64,000 bases of DNA from Malurus cyaneus samueli (Eukaryota > Chordata > Aves > Passeriformes > Maluridae), in assembly GCA_009741485.1 (NCBI GenBank), contig CM019218.1, positions 45,904,840 through 45,968,839 on the forward strand. The letters run 5' to 3'. This document shows, in pieces, positions 25,782-36,756 of this stretch. The position numbers were made by a program, and so were the translations under genes. The notes beneath the pieces were generated by a model. It saw only the letters and a program-made list of their open reading frames with translations. It was not told the DNA's origin and made no database searches. The stretch's first letter is position 1. Each line of letters opens with the position of its first letter.

Positions 25782-27084
25782 GCATAGCCACGAAATGTTA
25801 GCACACCAAAAGCCCAACCACCAGTGTCTCAGTTTACCTGGCACATTTCCATGCCCCTGTAGAGCGCAGGTGGAGCTGGTAGATTGTCCCTCTTATGGGT
25901 CTAAAAGCACAGGAGGAGGGATGGCTGGCTCCAACACAATTAAAAAAAAAAAAGGACTAATGGTGTTTATAGTTACAGCCCATTTTCTGCTCCAGCTGTC
26001 TCAAAGCAGAGTGACATAAAACACATAAGTTCATTGTATGTCACAAGAGGATATCCATATCCTTTCATATCACATTAAAAATGTCAAAATATCTTTCTGC
26101 CCAGAGTGTGCATGCCAGAAAAAGGTCAGAGCAGCATTTTCAGTGTTGAGCATGTGCTCATCACTAGACCAACTTTTCTCTGCCATGAGCATCTCAAACT
26201 GAGTTAACATCCTTCCCTCTACAACACAGTGATGAATTTAAAAGCAGAAAAATTAACACTTCTCAGTTCTAGAGAACGTTAAAAATTAAACTTCTATTTT
26301 CTCCAGAAATTCAACCAAGCAAGTGCATTGTTAATATTTTCAAGAAAAGAACTGGCACCTCACTTATAACTTTATAGTAGTCTATACATGTTCTAGCAAA
26401 GATTTATTGCATTCTTATGAAATTAGCAGCTTGGGAGCAGCTTTCAGTATCACTGAATGCCCAATGGCTCCATTAAATCAATGGGACACCAAGACGCTTG
26501 GGTGTTCACGTAGGCCGGAAGAAATTAGAATTGTGATCAAAAATGAAGTAACTTCAAATGTCTTTTCATGAGAAAGTTTACACCTAATTCATCCTAGTCC
26601 TGAAGCAGCTGAGCATTTATAGCTCACTATCTTGAGGCAGGGCTGTAGTTAGGAGATATTGGAGTCCCATCAACTTTGACATAGGAATTTGTTACATTAA
26701 GGGACCAGGAATTTAATAAAAGCAGGGTTTCATTAAGAGGACTGCCAGAAACACCTGGCCAGTATCTCAGGGAAACTCTGCCTTCTCTTGCCTTATTATA
26801 GGCAAGAGTTACCTTTATTGCCTTACTCTTGCTAATGGGACTCATTAGCAGTCACAAAATATAACTCCATACTAATTATCTAATGATTAATCTTAAAAAA
26901 ATTTTAAAGAAGTCATACTTCTTTAAAAATTGTATTTTTTTTTAATGTAACCACTGTAAAGAAGACAAAAAGGACGTGCAACCTCATCCCTTTACACTGA
27001 GTTTGGAAAGCCCCATCACTTCTGGATGACATTTACTAAGCAGAAGAAAGCCTTGGGAATGCTGGGATGACTGTTCCAGGGATC
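25782..27084. other. Noncoding stretch, nothing seen
   Basis: An A-run interrupts the sequence at about 25942-25953. No exon, repeat family or structured element could be supported here. Confidence 0.5.
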
Positions 27085-27310
27085 ACAGAATAATTTAGGT
27101 TGGAGAAGACCCCCGACATCATTGAGTCTAACCTTTAACTCATCACACCTTGTCAGTTGGACCATGGCACTAAATACCACATCCAATTGTTTTTTGAACA
27201 CCTCCAGGGATGGTGATTCCACCACCTCCCTGGAGAGCCCATTCCAATGCTAGACAACTTTTTCAATGAAGAAATTCCTCCTGAAGGTCCCACATTCTTC
27301 TCCAAGTTCC
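27085..27310 (-). mobile_element. CR1 LINE 3' fragment
   Basis: A reverse-complement CR1 copy. It opens with the tail (ATCACAGAATAATTTAGGTTGG) and continues into the RT C-terminal region, where the minus strand encodes a VESPSLEVFKKQLD-like stretch. Coding similarity fades near 27310. It is truncated at the 5' end and degenerate. Confidence 0.88.
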
Positions 27311-28030
27311 ATACTGCAAACCCAGGTTTTCAAATCTGATGATAATTCTTGTATTTCATTTTCAGTCATAAGAAACAAAAGATATTTCTAAATTAAAATT
27401 TCACCCCCCTTCGGCTACACTGGTAATTCTCCACTGATAAACCCCAACAGACAGCTTATCCTTAAGAGAATTCTCTCTTATCCTAAGAGAAATGTGCAAG
27501 AATGACACCAAAACCAGTAGTTACATTGATGTAAACACTAAGTTAAACCTTTTCACTCCACTTTTAATACTTGCCATTCCCTGAGCTACTATAAAGCTTT
27601 CCCTGTCTCCATACCAGCTGGTATCCACTGACAAAACCCCACTGAGGCTGCCTTTACAATTCCAGGGCTAATGCCTTGAACACCAATCATTTCTGGCTTC
27701 ATCTTTTAAGGAAGTTGGGAACATCACAGAATGTACAGTTTTCACGTTTAATGTGATGCAAAATGCAAATCTGTAGGAAGACACTTGACTGCTTTAACTG
27801 TGAGGTATTTTTCTTTCCCTTTAAGTGTTTCCCCTATGCTACCTCATCTTGATGTATTTCTTTATCTTACTAATGTTTTCTGATGCCCATCCATGCACAT
27901 AGTGATCCCATAGTGATCCTCAGCCATTTGCCATGAAGTTAGATTTTATTTCATCAAGCTCTCATGAAATCTGGGATTTTCAAGCTGAAATGGTATGGGG
28001 TGTTCAGGGTTTAAAAGCCTGCCCACTTAC
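27311..28030. other. Noncoding stretch, nothing seen
   Basis: AT-leaning sequence between a CR1 fragment and a possible exon. I see no supportable feature. Confidence 0.45.
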
Positions 28031-28119
28031 CAGCAGCTTGTGTCTTCTCCCAGTGCTCAGACCATTGATCCCAGCTCGGCTTGTCAGCTTTCCTTGGCTC
28101 GGGGTTTGCCTGCCACCAG
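28031..28119 (-). other. Splice-flanked candidate exon, unrecognised
   Basis: On the minus strand a very good acceptor (TTTTTCTGTTGTTTAG) and a strong donor (CTGCTG|GTAAGTGGG) bound 89 bases. Two frames are open. One is tryptophan-rich and begins WWQANPEP, and neither is recognised. A 123-codon minus frame (28004-28375) runs through the segment and beyond the acceptor. Its upstream part looks protein-like, but I cannot tie it to a family. It could equally be an exon of a noncoding transcript or of a gene whose other exons I could not find. Confidence 0.25.
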
Positions 28120-28506
28120 CTAAACAACAGAAAAACAAAACACACTTCATTAACATCTCATCCGCACTCAGGTTTGGGTTTAGGTCATGCTTTAGGAGCT
28201 CTGCTTCTTGTTCAGTGTAGTTTTTTGCATATAAATCAGGAGGGTTGCTAAGCTGTTGGGCTCGTGCTTCCCCCAGGTTTCGGGTGTAATACCAGTGTTC
28301 ACTTTCATAGCAGTAGCTTAGAGCACTCCTCACTATATCCATCAAGAAATTCTCTTCAGCCCTATCACCCTCCACTACTCAGGGCACTTTACTGACATTG
28401 CTGCCATAAGCCTGATGTCACCAAACCCCTCCTGTACAAAACCAAGAGATGCACATTTCCTTTAATCGCCCCAGGCCCCTTAATGCCTCTTTGTTGTTCT
28501 TCTCAG

Positions 28507-28790
28507 CCATCAGAGAATGGCCTGGGCTGGAAGGGACCTTAGAGATCATGCAGCTCCAAAGCCCTATCACGGGAAGAGACACTTCTCATTAGACCAGGTC
28601 ACCCAGAACCCCATCCAACCCATCCTTGAGCACTGCTGGGGATGAGGCACCCACAGCTTCTCTGGGCAACCTGTTCCAGTGCCTCATCACCCTCACAGTA
28701 AGGAATTTCTTTCTAATGTCTAATCTAAACCTGCTCGTTTTCAGTTGAAGGTGTTCTCCCTTCTCCTGCCATTACAATCTCAAGTCCATA
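28507..28790 (-). mobile_element. CR1 LINE 3' fragment
   Basis: Reverse-complement CR1. It shows the tail block TGGGCTGGAAGGGACCTTAGAGATC, then the RT C-terminal region with a CACAGCTTCTCTGGGCAACC motif, which is the antisense of the conserved LPREAV region, and a GAAGGTGTTCTCCCTTCTCCTG stretch. It is 5'-truncated and inactive. Confidence 0.93.
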
Positions 28791-30204
28791 ATTATTCTGC
28801 TTTTATTTTTTATGTCTCCTATGTGTTGCATCCTTTTTTTTTTCACTAAAGCTTTTAATCAATCAGAGACGGTGAAGAACAGTTTTATTGTGAGTTGCTT
28901 CCCACCCCAAACAGTTCGCTTTTCCCCACATCCTTTTGCAAGAGACGGGGCATGCCCAACACCACCAAGAACAGTGTGGGTCAACTTCAAAGCAGGCTCC
29001 CATTGACACACTAATTCCCTGTCACCTCAGAGACTTCACTTGCCAATTTCTTCAATAATTAGGTTCTGCCAGCAAAGAGGTGAAGTTATTGTTTTAATAT
29101 TAGCCTTCCTTTTATCTTTGAAAAGGAGCATTTGTTTTGGCAATCTCAAGACAAACCTTAATAAACTGACTGGCAAACAGTGTGTTTAGCAATGAAAATG
29201 ATACCCGGACAGGGATTATAATGTGAGCAATAAAAGGGAATAGAGAGATTTAGGAAAGGATGTGATTTATAATGACTTTAAGGAGGATAAGCTTGTACAT
29301 CTGTGATTGCTTGATTCTATAATATTTTAATTGATTATCAGAGCTAACAGGTTTATTATTTCATGTGAATAAAAGCTGTTTTACTTCAGCTTTTGTTTGC
29401 ATGTATTTTAGAGCCTATATTAACATGGATATTTTTTCATAAATTTTGGCTCCATCGTGTTGTACTCATTCCATAGGCTTAGAAACCTAAATTAGCTTGA
29501 GCTGGAGGAGGCAGCCAGGAAAGCTTGTGGTTACACCTGTTACTCTGCATAGAAGCAGAGGGGGTTTTTGGGATTTTAGATGAAAAACAGTATCACTCTG
29601 CACTGACTCACCATCCTTGTGTTTACTCCCTGCTGACAGGTCCCCCAGCAATTGTCACTCTCCCCTGGTTTTCAGCCATCTCAACAAATTCAACACAAAC
29701 CCAAACAATTCAGGGAGGCACCTGAACCCATCCAATTTTCCTTTTTAGCATCCCACTGAGGGCAATACATCCTAGTAACTCCCCCTCCATGCCTTTTCTG
29801 AAATGAGTTAGGGTTGGTTGTTATTTATTTCTCCATAAACCAATCTTTCTCTTACGAATTCAGAATTCAGGGAAGACTTTAGGCATTGGTAAACATGTAC
29901 ATAATTTTAAAGATGTGTAGAAATTAACAGAGCTGCTCATACTGGGTTGCTCTCATACAGTGCTTTTAACACATATTTAAAAAATGTGGGATTAAGCAAT
30001 ATTTTAATAATTCTATTATTGATAGAATATACTATTTATAGGTATTTGAAGATAGGGTGCAGGAGTGAGGAGGGAGCACACCCTGAGTTGTGACTGTTTG
30101 AGAATATTAGGTACTTGTTTCTGAAGCTTTCAAGGAAATTTTTAGCTTTCATACAGTCCCCCAGCCTCATTCAACATTTGGGGATGGAGGAAATACATCA
30201 GAAT
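28791..30204. other. AT-rich noncoding stretch
   Basis: No gene is seen. The part at about 29040-29420 has long TAATTGATTATC, TTTATTATTTCATG and GCTGTTTTAC words without simple-repeat structure. That is the texture of conserved noncoding elements, but conservation cannot be judged from one genome. Confidence 0.4.
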
Positions 30205-30268
30205 GGTAATGGTTGGACTCAATGATCTTTAAGGTATTTTCCAATCTAAATGACTCCACGATTCTACA
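30205..30268 (+). mobile_element. CR1-like 3'-tail fragment
   Basis: The sequence GGTTGGACTCAATGATCTTTAAGG followed by TTTTCCAATCTAAATGACTC and CACGATTCT matches the order of the CR1 terminal tail in plus orientation. Only about 64 bases are present. Confidence 0.65.
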
Positions 30269-31734
30269 AAGTTTTGGGGTTTCCAAAGGTACTAGTCAGG
30301 ACCTGATAAATCCTGGGGCAGCCCCTGGGAAAGGGGTGAGAAGCAGGGGAAAGCTCAATGGTTTTAATTAAAAGTACTAAAATTTACATATGTTCTGTCA
30401 CTCAACTAAAAAAACCCAAACAACATAAAACCAACTCTGTCAGAAAAGGCTTTTGCTTCTAAACAACGACATTTTGAGGAGCTGACATTGGAAAGCTCTC
30501 ACCTCCTTTTACAAAAAATGCAATTCTTTATATCACTGCATTTGCTTGAAAATCAGGTTGTATGGCATTATTTTTGTGCCTTTCCGAGTTGGATTTTCCA
30601 ACTAGGATTTTAATATTTTTTTTTCTCTTATGAAACCTCAGTAACTTTTCAGTGTGGTTTCTCAACAGAAAGCCCTAGAAGCCAAGAACTTTAGATGAAT
30701 CCACTCCACTTGATTCAAGTAGATGTGTAGAGATGGACTTATTTGGGGGGGAAAAAAATGACATAAAAATCAAAGCCTACATGTAGATTGTAAACTTTCT
30801 CTAAGCAATGAGCAATGCAGATATCCTAAATGAATAAATAAAATATACGTTCAAGTCAGAGGGCTCAAATTTTCACTGTGAAAGCAAGAAAGGCTGAAAT
30901 ATCTAAGCCTAAAAATTATTTCAGTGATGTTTGTAGATGTGGGCCAGCCCTTATATCTGTCAACATTTAACAGAATAGTTAAACACATTCTTAAAAGTCA
31001 AGATAAAACAAATGCTTTTCTCTCCCTAAAAATCTTACAATAATTATTGTTCTACTTCAAAGGAAAGCAAGTAAAGCTTTACTTTTAAAGCACGCATTTG
31101 AATGTGATTTGCATATATGCAAAACATTTGCTTTTCTTAGAACTGTCAGGAAAGAAATCAAAGATCTGCCTTTAGCTGGCCACCCCAGTGGATATTTTAC
31201 GGAACAAACACCAGATTAAAATGAAGGCAATCCCATAAAATGTTATGCACCTCGGAGTGGAATCTGGCCCTGTGAAAGTCAGTATGGATTTTGCGAATTT
31301 GGTCTGTATGAGACACGTGGAGATCACCTTGCTTCTATCACAAGGCAGACCTGTATTTTTAGGGTCCTGCAGTGCTAGTTTTACCTTTCAACACTTGATG
31401 GAGCAGTTCCCCTGGATTTCCATTTTGCCTGCATCCCCCTCCAACATACCTTCATGCTACCTCAGTCCAGCAGGAGCATTGCCTACCAGCTTGGTGCTGT
31501 GGAAAAAAAGCCAAAACAGTCCAGAATGAGAGTCTGTAGAAAAGCATCCTTACACAAAAAGGGAAGTCAGGAGCTTAACATTCAATTCCTTACACTCATA
31601 TTGATAATTTTTAATAAATGCTGAAATCCTCTGCTGCTTAAGTGAAGCCGTTACAAAATATTCTGACACAACCAGAATTAAAGTGTTTGGACAATTCTCT
31701 CAGGCACACATGGTACAATTTTTGGGGTGTTCTG
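30269..31734. other. AT-rich noncoding stretch
   Basis: No gene is seen. It contains a short A/C-rich run at about 30408-30434 and the octamer palindrome listed separately. Confidence 0.45.
31108..31123. promoter_or_regulatory. Palindromic POU octamer pair
   Basis: TTTGCATATATGCAAA is a perfect 16-base palindrome made of two inverted octamer half-sites (ATTTGCAT and ATGCAAAA). POU-domain factors bind such half-sites, and paired arrangements are known for dimeric binding. A 16-base palindrome can arise by chance in AT-rich DNA, and no gene is near. Confidence 0.35.
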
Positions 31735-31795
31735 TGCAGGAGTTGGACTCGATGATTCTGACGGGTCCCCTCCAACTCAGCTTATTCTGTGATTA
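31735..31795 (+). mobile_element. CR1-like 3'-tail fragment
   Basis: GGAGTTGGACTCGATGATTCTGACGG, then GTCCCCTCCAACTC and TATTCTGTGATT reproduce the CR1 3' terminal block in plus orientation. No coding part is attached. Confidence 0.8.
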
Positions 31796-32778
31796 AGCAG
31801 GGATTTGGAGAACAAGCCTTAGGGCTTTGTCCTGGAATATTATCCAGAAAAGAAATTGGCTGGCTGGCAGACAGTATCAGGTACGGCCAGCATCCTCCAA
31901 AGGAGATTGAAGTTTGCTCAATATAAGACCAGACCTCAGCGCTCATTTCCCTACTTGTGTCAATATTGTCAAAAATCTGCTTTTCCTGTTGAGCAATCTT
32001 CACAGGAAAAAGAAGAAAGAGACCCGAAACTACACAGACAGCTAAAGGAATGGACCAAACCGATTGCATCTCTGCAAAAGGACACCTCACCTTATCTTAT
32101 GAAATAAGGTATCCACTTTATTAAAGATACACAGTTACAAGCTAACATAGAAATAAGGATACAGGACATTGTTCTGAAGGCTTTAAACATCCTCTGTAAT
32201 CAATATACTGGCAAAATACAACTTTGGCAGCAGCACTTCAGTACCTGGCTTACTTACTGATCCTTTAGTCTTGTCTGCTACAACCAAGCTGAGAGTGCCA
32301 ACAAATGCCATGCCATAAAAGGTGGGTATTCTCACATACTCTCCTTTGCTTTGCATGATTGGAGCTTAATTCTATTAATCACAAACTTCCTGAAGGAAAA
32401 TGGGATTTGGGCAAATAGTGAAGATTTCATGGTGACACTTGGGAGTTGTAGTCTTCGGCTGAGAACCATCCCTTTAAGCAAACCATGAGTCAAAGTTCCT
32501 TATTCCTTTTTCTGTTTGCAAATTTCAGCAGTTTCCCTTGATGAAAAGTGATTCTTAAAGAAAGCTGCTGCAAGTTTCTCATAGCCTTGTGCTGCAAGGT
32601 ACAGATCACCATTTTAATTAAGAGAAATACATCCTAAGGACAGACTACTGTCAGTTCAAACCTCAAGAGTCGCGCCAAAACTTCTATTTCCACTGGAGTA
32701 GACACTCAAAAGGTAAACAAAGTCAGGGACAAAAGAAAATCCCAACAGCAAACTGAACAAACAAACTTCAAGAAAACC
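31796..32778. other. Noncoding stretch, no supported gene
   Basis: On the minus strand a short frame starting with ATG near 32345 ends at a TCA|GTAAGT donor (32267). It is too short and too weakly supported to call. Nothing else is seen. Confidence 0.4.
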
Positions 32779-32905
32779 CACCAAACCAAACCAAACCAAA
32801 AAAAAAAAAAAATCGGAAAAAAATTAGAAAATAAAAGGAAAAAAACCAAACAAACCAAACCAAAAAATCACCACCAAACCAAACCAAACCAAACCAAACC
32901 AAACC
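32779..32905 (+). repeat. (AAACC)n simple repeat with poly-A core
   Basis: Two blocks of the pentamer AAACC (about 32779-32799 and 32844-32905) flank an A-rich stretch with AAAATTAG and AAAAGGAAAA words. Translated backwards it gives the artefactual Gly-Leu-Val-Trp-Phe repeat of the minus frame at 32768-33061. Confidence 0.92.
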
Positions 32906-33079
32906 CCAACACATCTGCTTTGATCCAGTCTGGTCCAGTTGCAAAGGACAAACAAAAATGGACAAGACCAGCGGGAGAGGAAGAAGGGAGGCAGCCCTAC
33001 ATGGATGCAGAGGTGCTGAAATGAGAGAATTTGAAAATAAGAGTCGGAGAGGCTTCCTCATGTCAGTGTTTTAGCCTGA

Positions 33080-33145
33080 CACCTGGGCCAAGTCCCTGAC
33101 TGGTGTAAATCACAGCAGCTTTGCTGGGGCCGCCTATATTTATAG
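33080..33145. promoter_or_regulatory. MEF2-type palindrome with upstream E-box
   Basis: CTATATTTATAG at 33134-33145 fits the MEF2 consensus and overlaps a CArG-like core. A CACCTG E-box lies at 33080-33085. Combinations of an E-box and a MEF2/SRF site mark muscle enhancers in general. On the plus strand the same A/T core could serve as a TATA box. The surrounding 33070-33250 is non-repetitive and GC-balanced. Function is inference. Confidence 0.3.
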
Positions 33146-33249
33146 CAGAAGGGAGCTGGCACTGCAGCCATGCAGAGTCGCTGGTTTGTATCATGCAGCT
33201 CCTGACAAGCTCATGGCCAGGGAGGGCATAGAAACAAACCTCGAGTACC

Positions 33250-36002
33250 ATCCTGGCAGCAAAAATGACTCCCTGCTTCTTCCTAAACCACTGTCATGAA
33301 CTGACCAGGCTAATCTGGAGAAAAGTCCCTCTTTTGACTGTATCGCTTTCAGCTCTGGCCCTGCAGGCTTGCAAGGACTCTTTCTAAGGATTAGAGATGA
33401 CTCCTGCCCAGGAAGACAGAAGGGTCTCCTTTATATCTGATGTTCCTGACGGAGACAGGAACATTTCACTCCCATCACTCCAGGGCTTGACTGGGCACAG
33501 AATGATCCACCCTACTCTTATTAAGCTGGAAAACAGCCTGTTAACAGGCTTAGCCCATGTGTTTCTTCATTTAGCATTAAAAAAGGGAGAAACCCCCCCA
33601 AAACAAACCCCACCCTGCGGGGGAAGTAAAGATTAAAGCATGAAAAAGGGAGTTTCTTCCTCCAGGTCCTTCCAAACCCCATCAGGACAACAGAAATGCA
33701 GACCTTTGGAACTACTTGGCTCAAAGGGTTGTAGTGAAACTAAAGCCCAAGGCCACAACCTGGGAGCACACCTTGTCCCAGCCTGAGGCAGGAGGTCACC
33801 AACTACAGGCTTCCCACTTGTACATCCTAAAATTCCTGCTGTCATAACCTAAATTGAAATGCTCCCAGCTTTGTGTCTTGACTTTTTATAGTGCTTTTCC
33901 TATGTTGTTAACAGAGTTCCCCTTTCCAAGCAGAAACAGCCTTCAAGCTCATGACTGAGCAGACTTTATCTAAAAGGAGCTGCTGTCCCTCAGGAACGTA
34001 GTGGAAAATATGAAACCACAATGAAAGTTATATCTGGAAACTTCCCATGTGATGAGCTTAAACTTTGTTATGGTAAATATGCTGCTTCTGTTCAGCAACA
34101 ACCTTGGCAGAGTTACAGTTTTTTTCCCAGAAATCAAGTCCCATATTGCTATGTGACAAAAGTAAATAATGACTCATTAAATGATCCTAAGAAGAAAAAA
34201 CGAAGGCTTGCTCCTCTGAAAGGTATTTGCACTGGGAAATTTGATAATGTCACCACCACAGCAGCAAACATTACTTGAAGGTTTTTCTCCCTTGGTTGAG
34301 GGAGCCAGCAGCATGCTGAAACCATTGCTCTCTGTGGTTGTGCAGTCACCTTCACTACCAGGCTTTGTTTTTCCATCCTCAAAGACTGATACAGAAAAAG
34401 TTAAATGCCAAAGGGGCAGCGTGAAGAATTAGAAGCAGTGCCACAGCTGGTGTTCTCAGTGCCAGGCACACTGTGCTTGAGACACCAACTCTGTCACTGG
34501 AATGTTTATTTCAATTCTACTTGAGTTTGGCTAAATACTCCAAAAACACTTTCAGACCCACTCTCAGCTCTTGCTCCAAACTAAAAACCTGTGCAAGACT
34601 CTCAAAGGCAAGAGGCTGGCTCTTTTACCAAAAGTAGGAAAACACGATGGGGACAGTGGGATATGGAAAGTCAGTGTGAAACCTCTGATACTCTGCCATG
34701 AAGCAGAGACTCGAAGCCAACATCAAAGGCATATTTGGATTTAAATAAATTATCCTTCCCCTCCATTTCACAGCAGCTAAGGCATCAGCACTGGCACAGG
34801 GAATTAGTTTATGCCGCTTAAGGAACCTCTCCATAGTGCATTGTCTTGGCTGGGGGTGGGATGGGGAAGAGGAAAGAATGGATTGTCTTCCATTTGCAGC
34901 CACCACCTTGATGTTTTAAGGCCTCTGCTCTAATACTCTTAAAATCCTCTTTAGCACCTACAGAAATGGGGCCTTGATCTTTGATAGAGACTAGAGTAAC
35001 AAAGGTAACATATGTTAGAATGAAATCTAGGTAAGTTCCATTTAAGAACCAATGAAACTCTTTAATGCATTTTTACAGAAAAAAATTGTAGCAAATTCAT
35101 ACCTGGAACTTTAGTTTATTAGATGTAACTATGTACAGTAATGAGGATATTCATATTTGCAGCTTGACTCCTAGCTAATGAAGTTTAAATACTTTTTTAT
35201 ACATTTTCATCCAACCAAGTATATTTAATTAATTCAGTTACAATCTTTCTAGAGCAATTTCTCCACAGTGTAGATTTGTAGCTACATTCCTTTTTCTCTT
35301 AATGTGCACATATCTTTCCATGTACACTCCTGGGGTATCACAAAGTGCTCCCAACACCAGCTGCCACTGCCAGGAGCTCTCTGCACACTCTTGGCCGTGC
35401 TCAGTCACAAACCTGGGTGCTACCCCGACTCCAGATGGGGTACTCATGAACTAAACCTGGAATGCAGCAGCTTAGGGGCAGCACTCATCCTTTCACCCTT
35501 CATTTGACAATAAGATGTGGCTGGGTCTGTTTTAGAGGAAAAATACCCCCAGAAAAGGAGAATCTGTCCACCCAGAGAGGGATTATGCTTCATGTGCAAC
35601 ACTGGGCTAATGGTCATCTTGAAATCAGTAGAAACAGATGGACCCACCTTAACTGCTTGCCATGCACTGCTCTGAGCCTGGATAACTTTGGCCAAGTGCA
35701 AAGCCTCTACGTCTATCCAGCTTCCACAGAAAGTACTGGAAACGCAGTACCATTATCAGTGAGTTTGAGGCAGTTCATTTTGTGGCAGCTCCACAGTCTC
35801 AACATTTTTTTTTTTTAAATCTGCATAAAAGAATACTCACATATTTTAGTCCCCTTTAAGCTGAATAAAACCTTTTTTTTTTCTCATTAGTTATGTGCAC
35901 AGGGTGTAAATACAATATTGTGGGTATTACTGAGCTCTGAAAACTCTAATTTCACTTTTATTTTCTCTTTTCCTTCTGTCCCTCTGTTCCTGACACCCCA
36001 CC
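33250..36002. other. Noncoding stretch, no gene seen
   Basis: A plus-strand frame of 85 codons (34021-34278) contains a basic PKKKKRRL stretch but matches nothing known. An AATGACTCATT AP-1-like palindrome lies inside it near 34167. Other frames up to about 118 codons (35462-35818) overlap opposite-strand frames and are not credible genes. Confidence 0.45.
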
Positions 36003-36527
36003 TGCAGTGCTGCATCCAGCTCTGGGGTGCCCAGCAAAGGAAAGACGTGGACCTGTTGGAGTGAGTCCAGTGGAGGTCACCAAGGTGATCAGAGGGATGG
36101 AGCACCTCTCCTGTGAGGAAAGGCTGAGAGAGTTGGGATTGTTCAGCTTGAAGAACAGAAGGCTTTGGAGTGACCTAATCGTTACCTTCCAGTACCTAAA
36201 GAGAGCCTGTGAGAAAGATAGAGAGGGACAATTGATGAGAGCATGTAGTGACAGGACAGGGGAAAAAAATGGATTCAAATTGAAAGAGGGTAGGTTTAGA
36301 TTGGATATTAGGGAAAAATTCTCTGTGAGGGTGAAGGATTTAGGTAGAATGAGGCACTGGCACAGGTTGCCCAGAGGAGCTGTGGATGCTCCACCCTGGA
36401 AGTGTTCAAGGCCAGGTTGGATGGGGCTCTGAACAACCTGACCTGGTGAAAGGTGTCCCTGACCATGGTAAGGGCTTGGAACGAGATGATCTTTAGGGTC
36501 CTTTCCAACACAAGCCATTCTATGATG
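36003..36527 (+). mobile_element. CR1 LINE fragment (RT C-terminus plus 3' tail)
   Basis: A plus-strand CR1 copy retaining the last part of the reverse-transcriptase ORF. One frame (36007-36432) still reads the conserved order: MEHLSCEERLRELGLFSL, then CSDRTGEKNGFKLKEG, then HWHRLPRGAVDAP. The tail follows, with ATGATCTTTAGGGTCC and CCATTCTATGATG. A single-base loss near 36395 shifts the frame after the DAP motif. The catalytic core upstream is missing, so it cannot mobilise. Confidence 0.95.
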
Positions 36528-36696
36528 ACAGTGAAGTATTTAAGAAAAAACCTTAAAGGAGCAATCCAAACTCTTATCAGAGCCTGCTTTGGCTAGGAAT
36601 CCTTCATCAGGAAGGATTATCCATAAGCGTGGGGCTTCTCTGTCAAAGACCCTACCAGAGGTCCTATTAAATGTTATCAACAAATCTTTCAGACCA

Positions 36697-36756
36697 GCAA
36701 TCCCTACATTTCACCTGCAATCCCTACATTTCACCTGCAATCCCTACCTTTGATCT
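36697..36756 (+). repeat. Three-copy 20-base tandem repeat
   Basis: The unit GCAATCCCTACATTTCACCT is repeated exactly twice (36697-36716 and 36717-36736), followed by a third copy with four changes (36737-36756). It is a small minisatellite with no gene attached. Confidence 0.9.

Noticed and set aside
32257..32345. Minus-strand ATG frame ending at a TCA|GTAAGT donor, possible first exon
   Set aside because: It has only about 26 codons, there is no promoter signal and no following exon could be matched.
32768..33061. Minus-strand frame with repeated Gly-Leu-Val-Trp-Phe
   Set aside because: It is a translation of the (AAACC)n simple repeat, not a protein.
34021..34278. 85-codon plus-strand frame with a basic, NLS-like stretch
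   Set aside because: There is no homology, splice context or promoter, and a single basic run in a short frame is not informative.
36007..36432. 141-codon plus-strand open frame
   Set aside because: It is the remnant of the CR1 reverse-transcriptase frame, annotated as a mobile element rather than a host gene.
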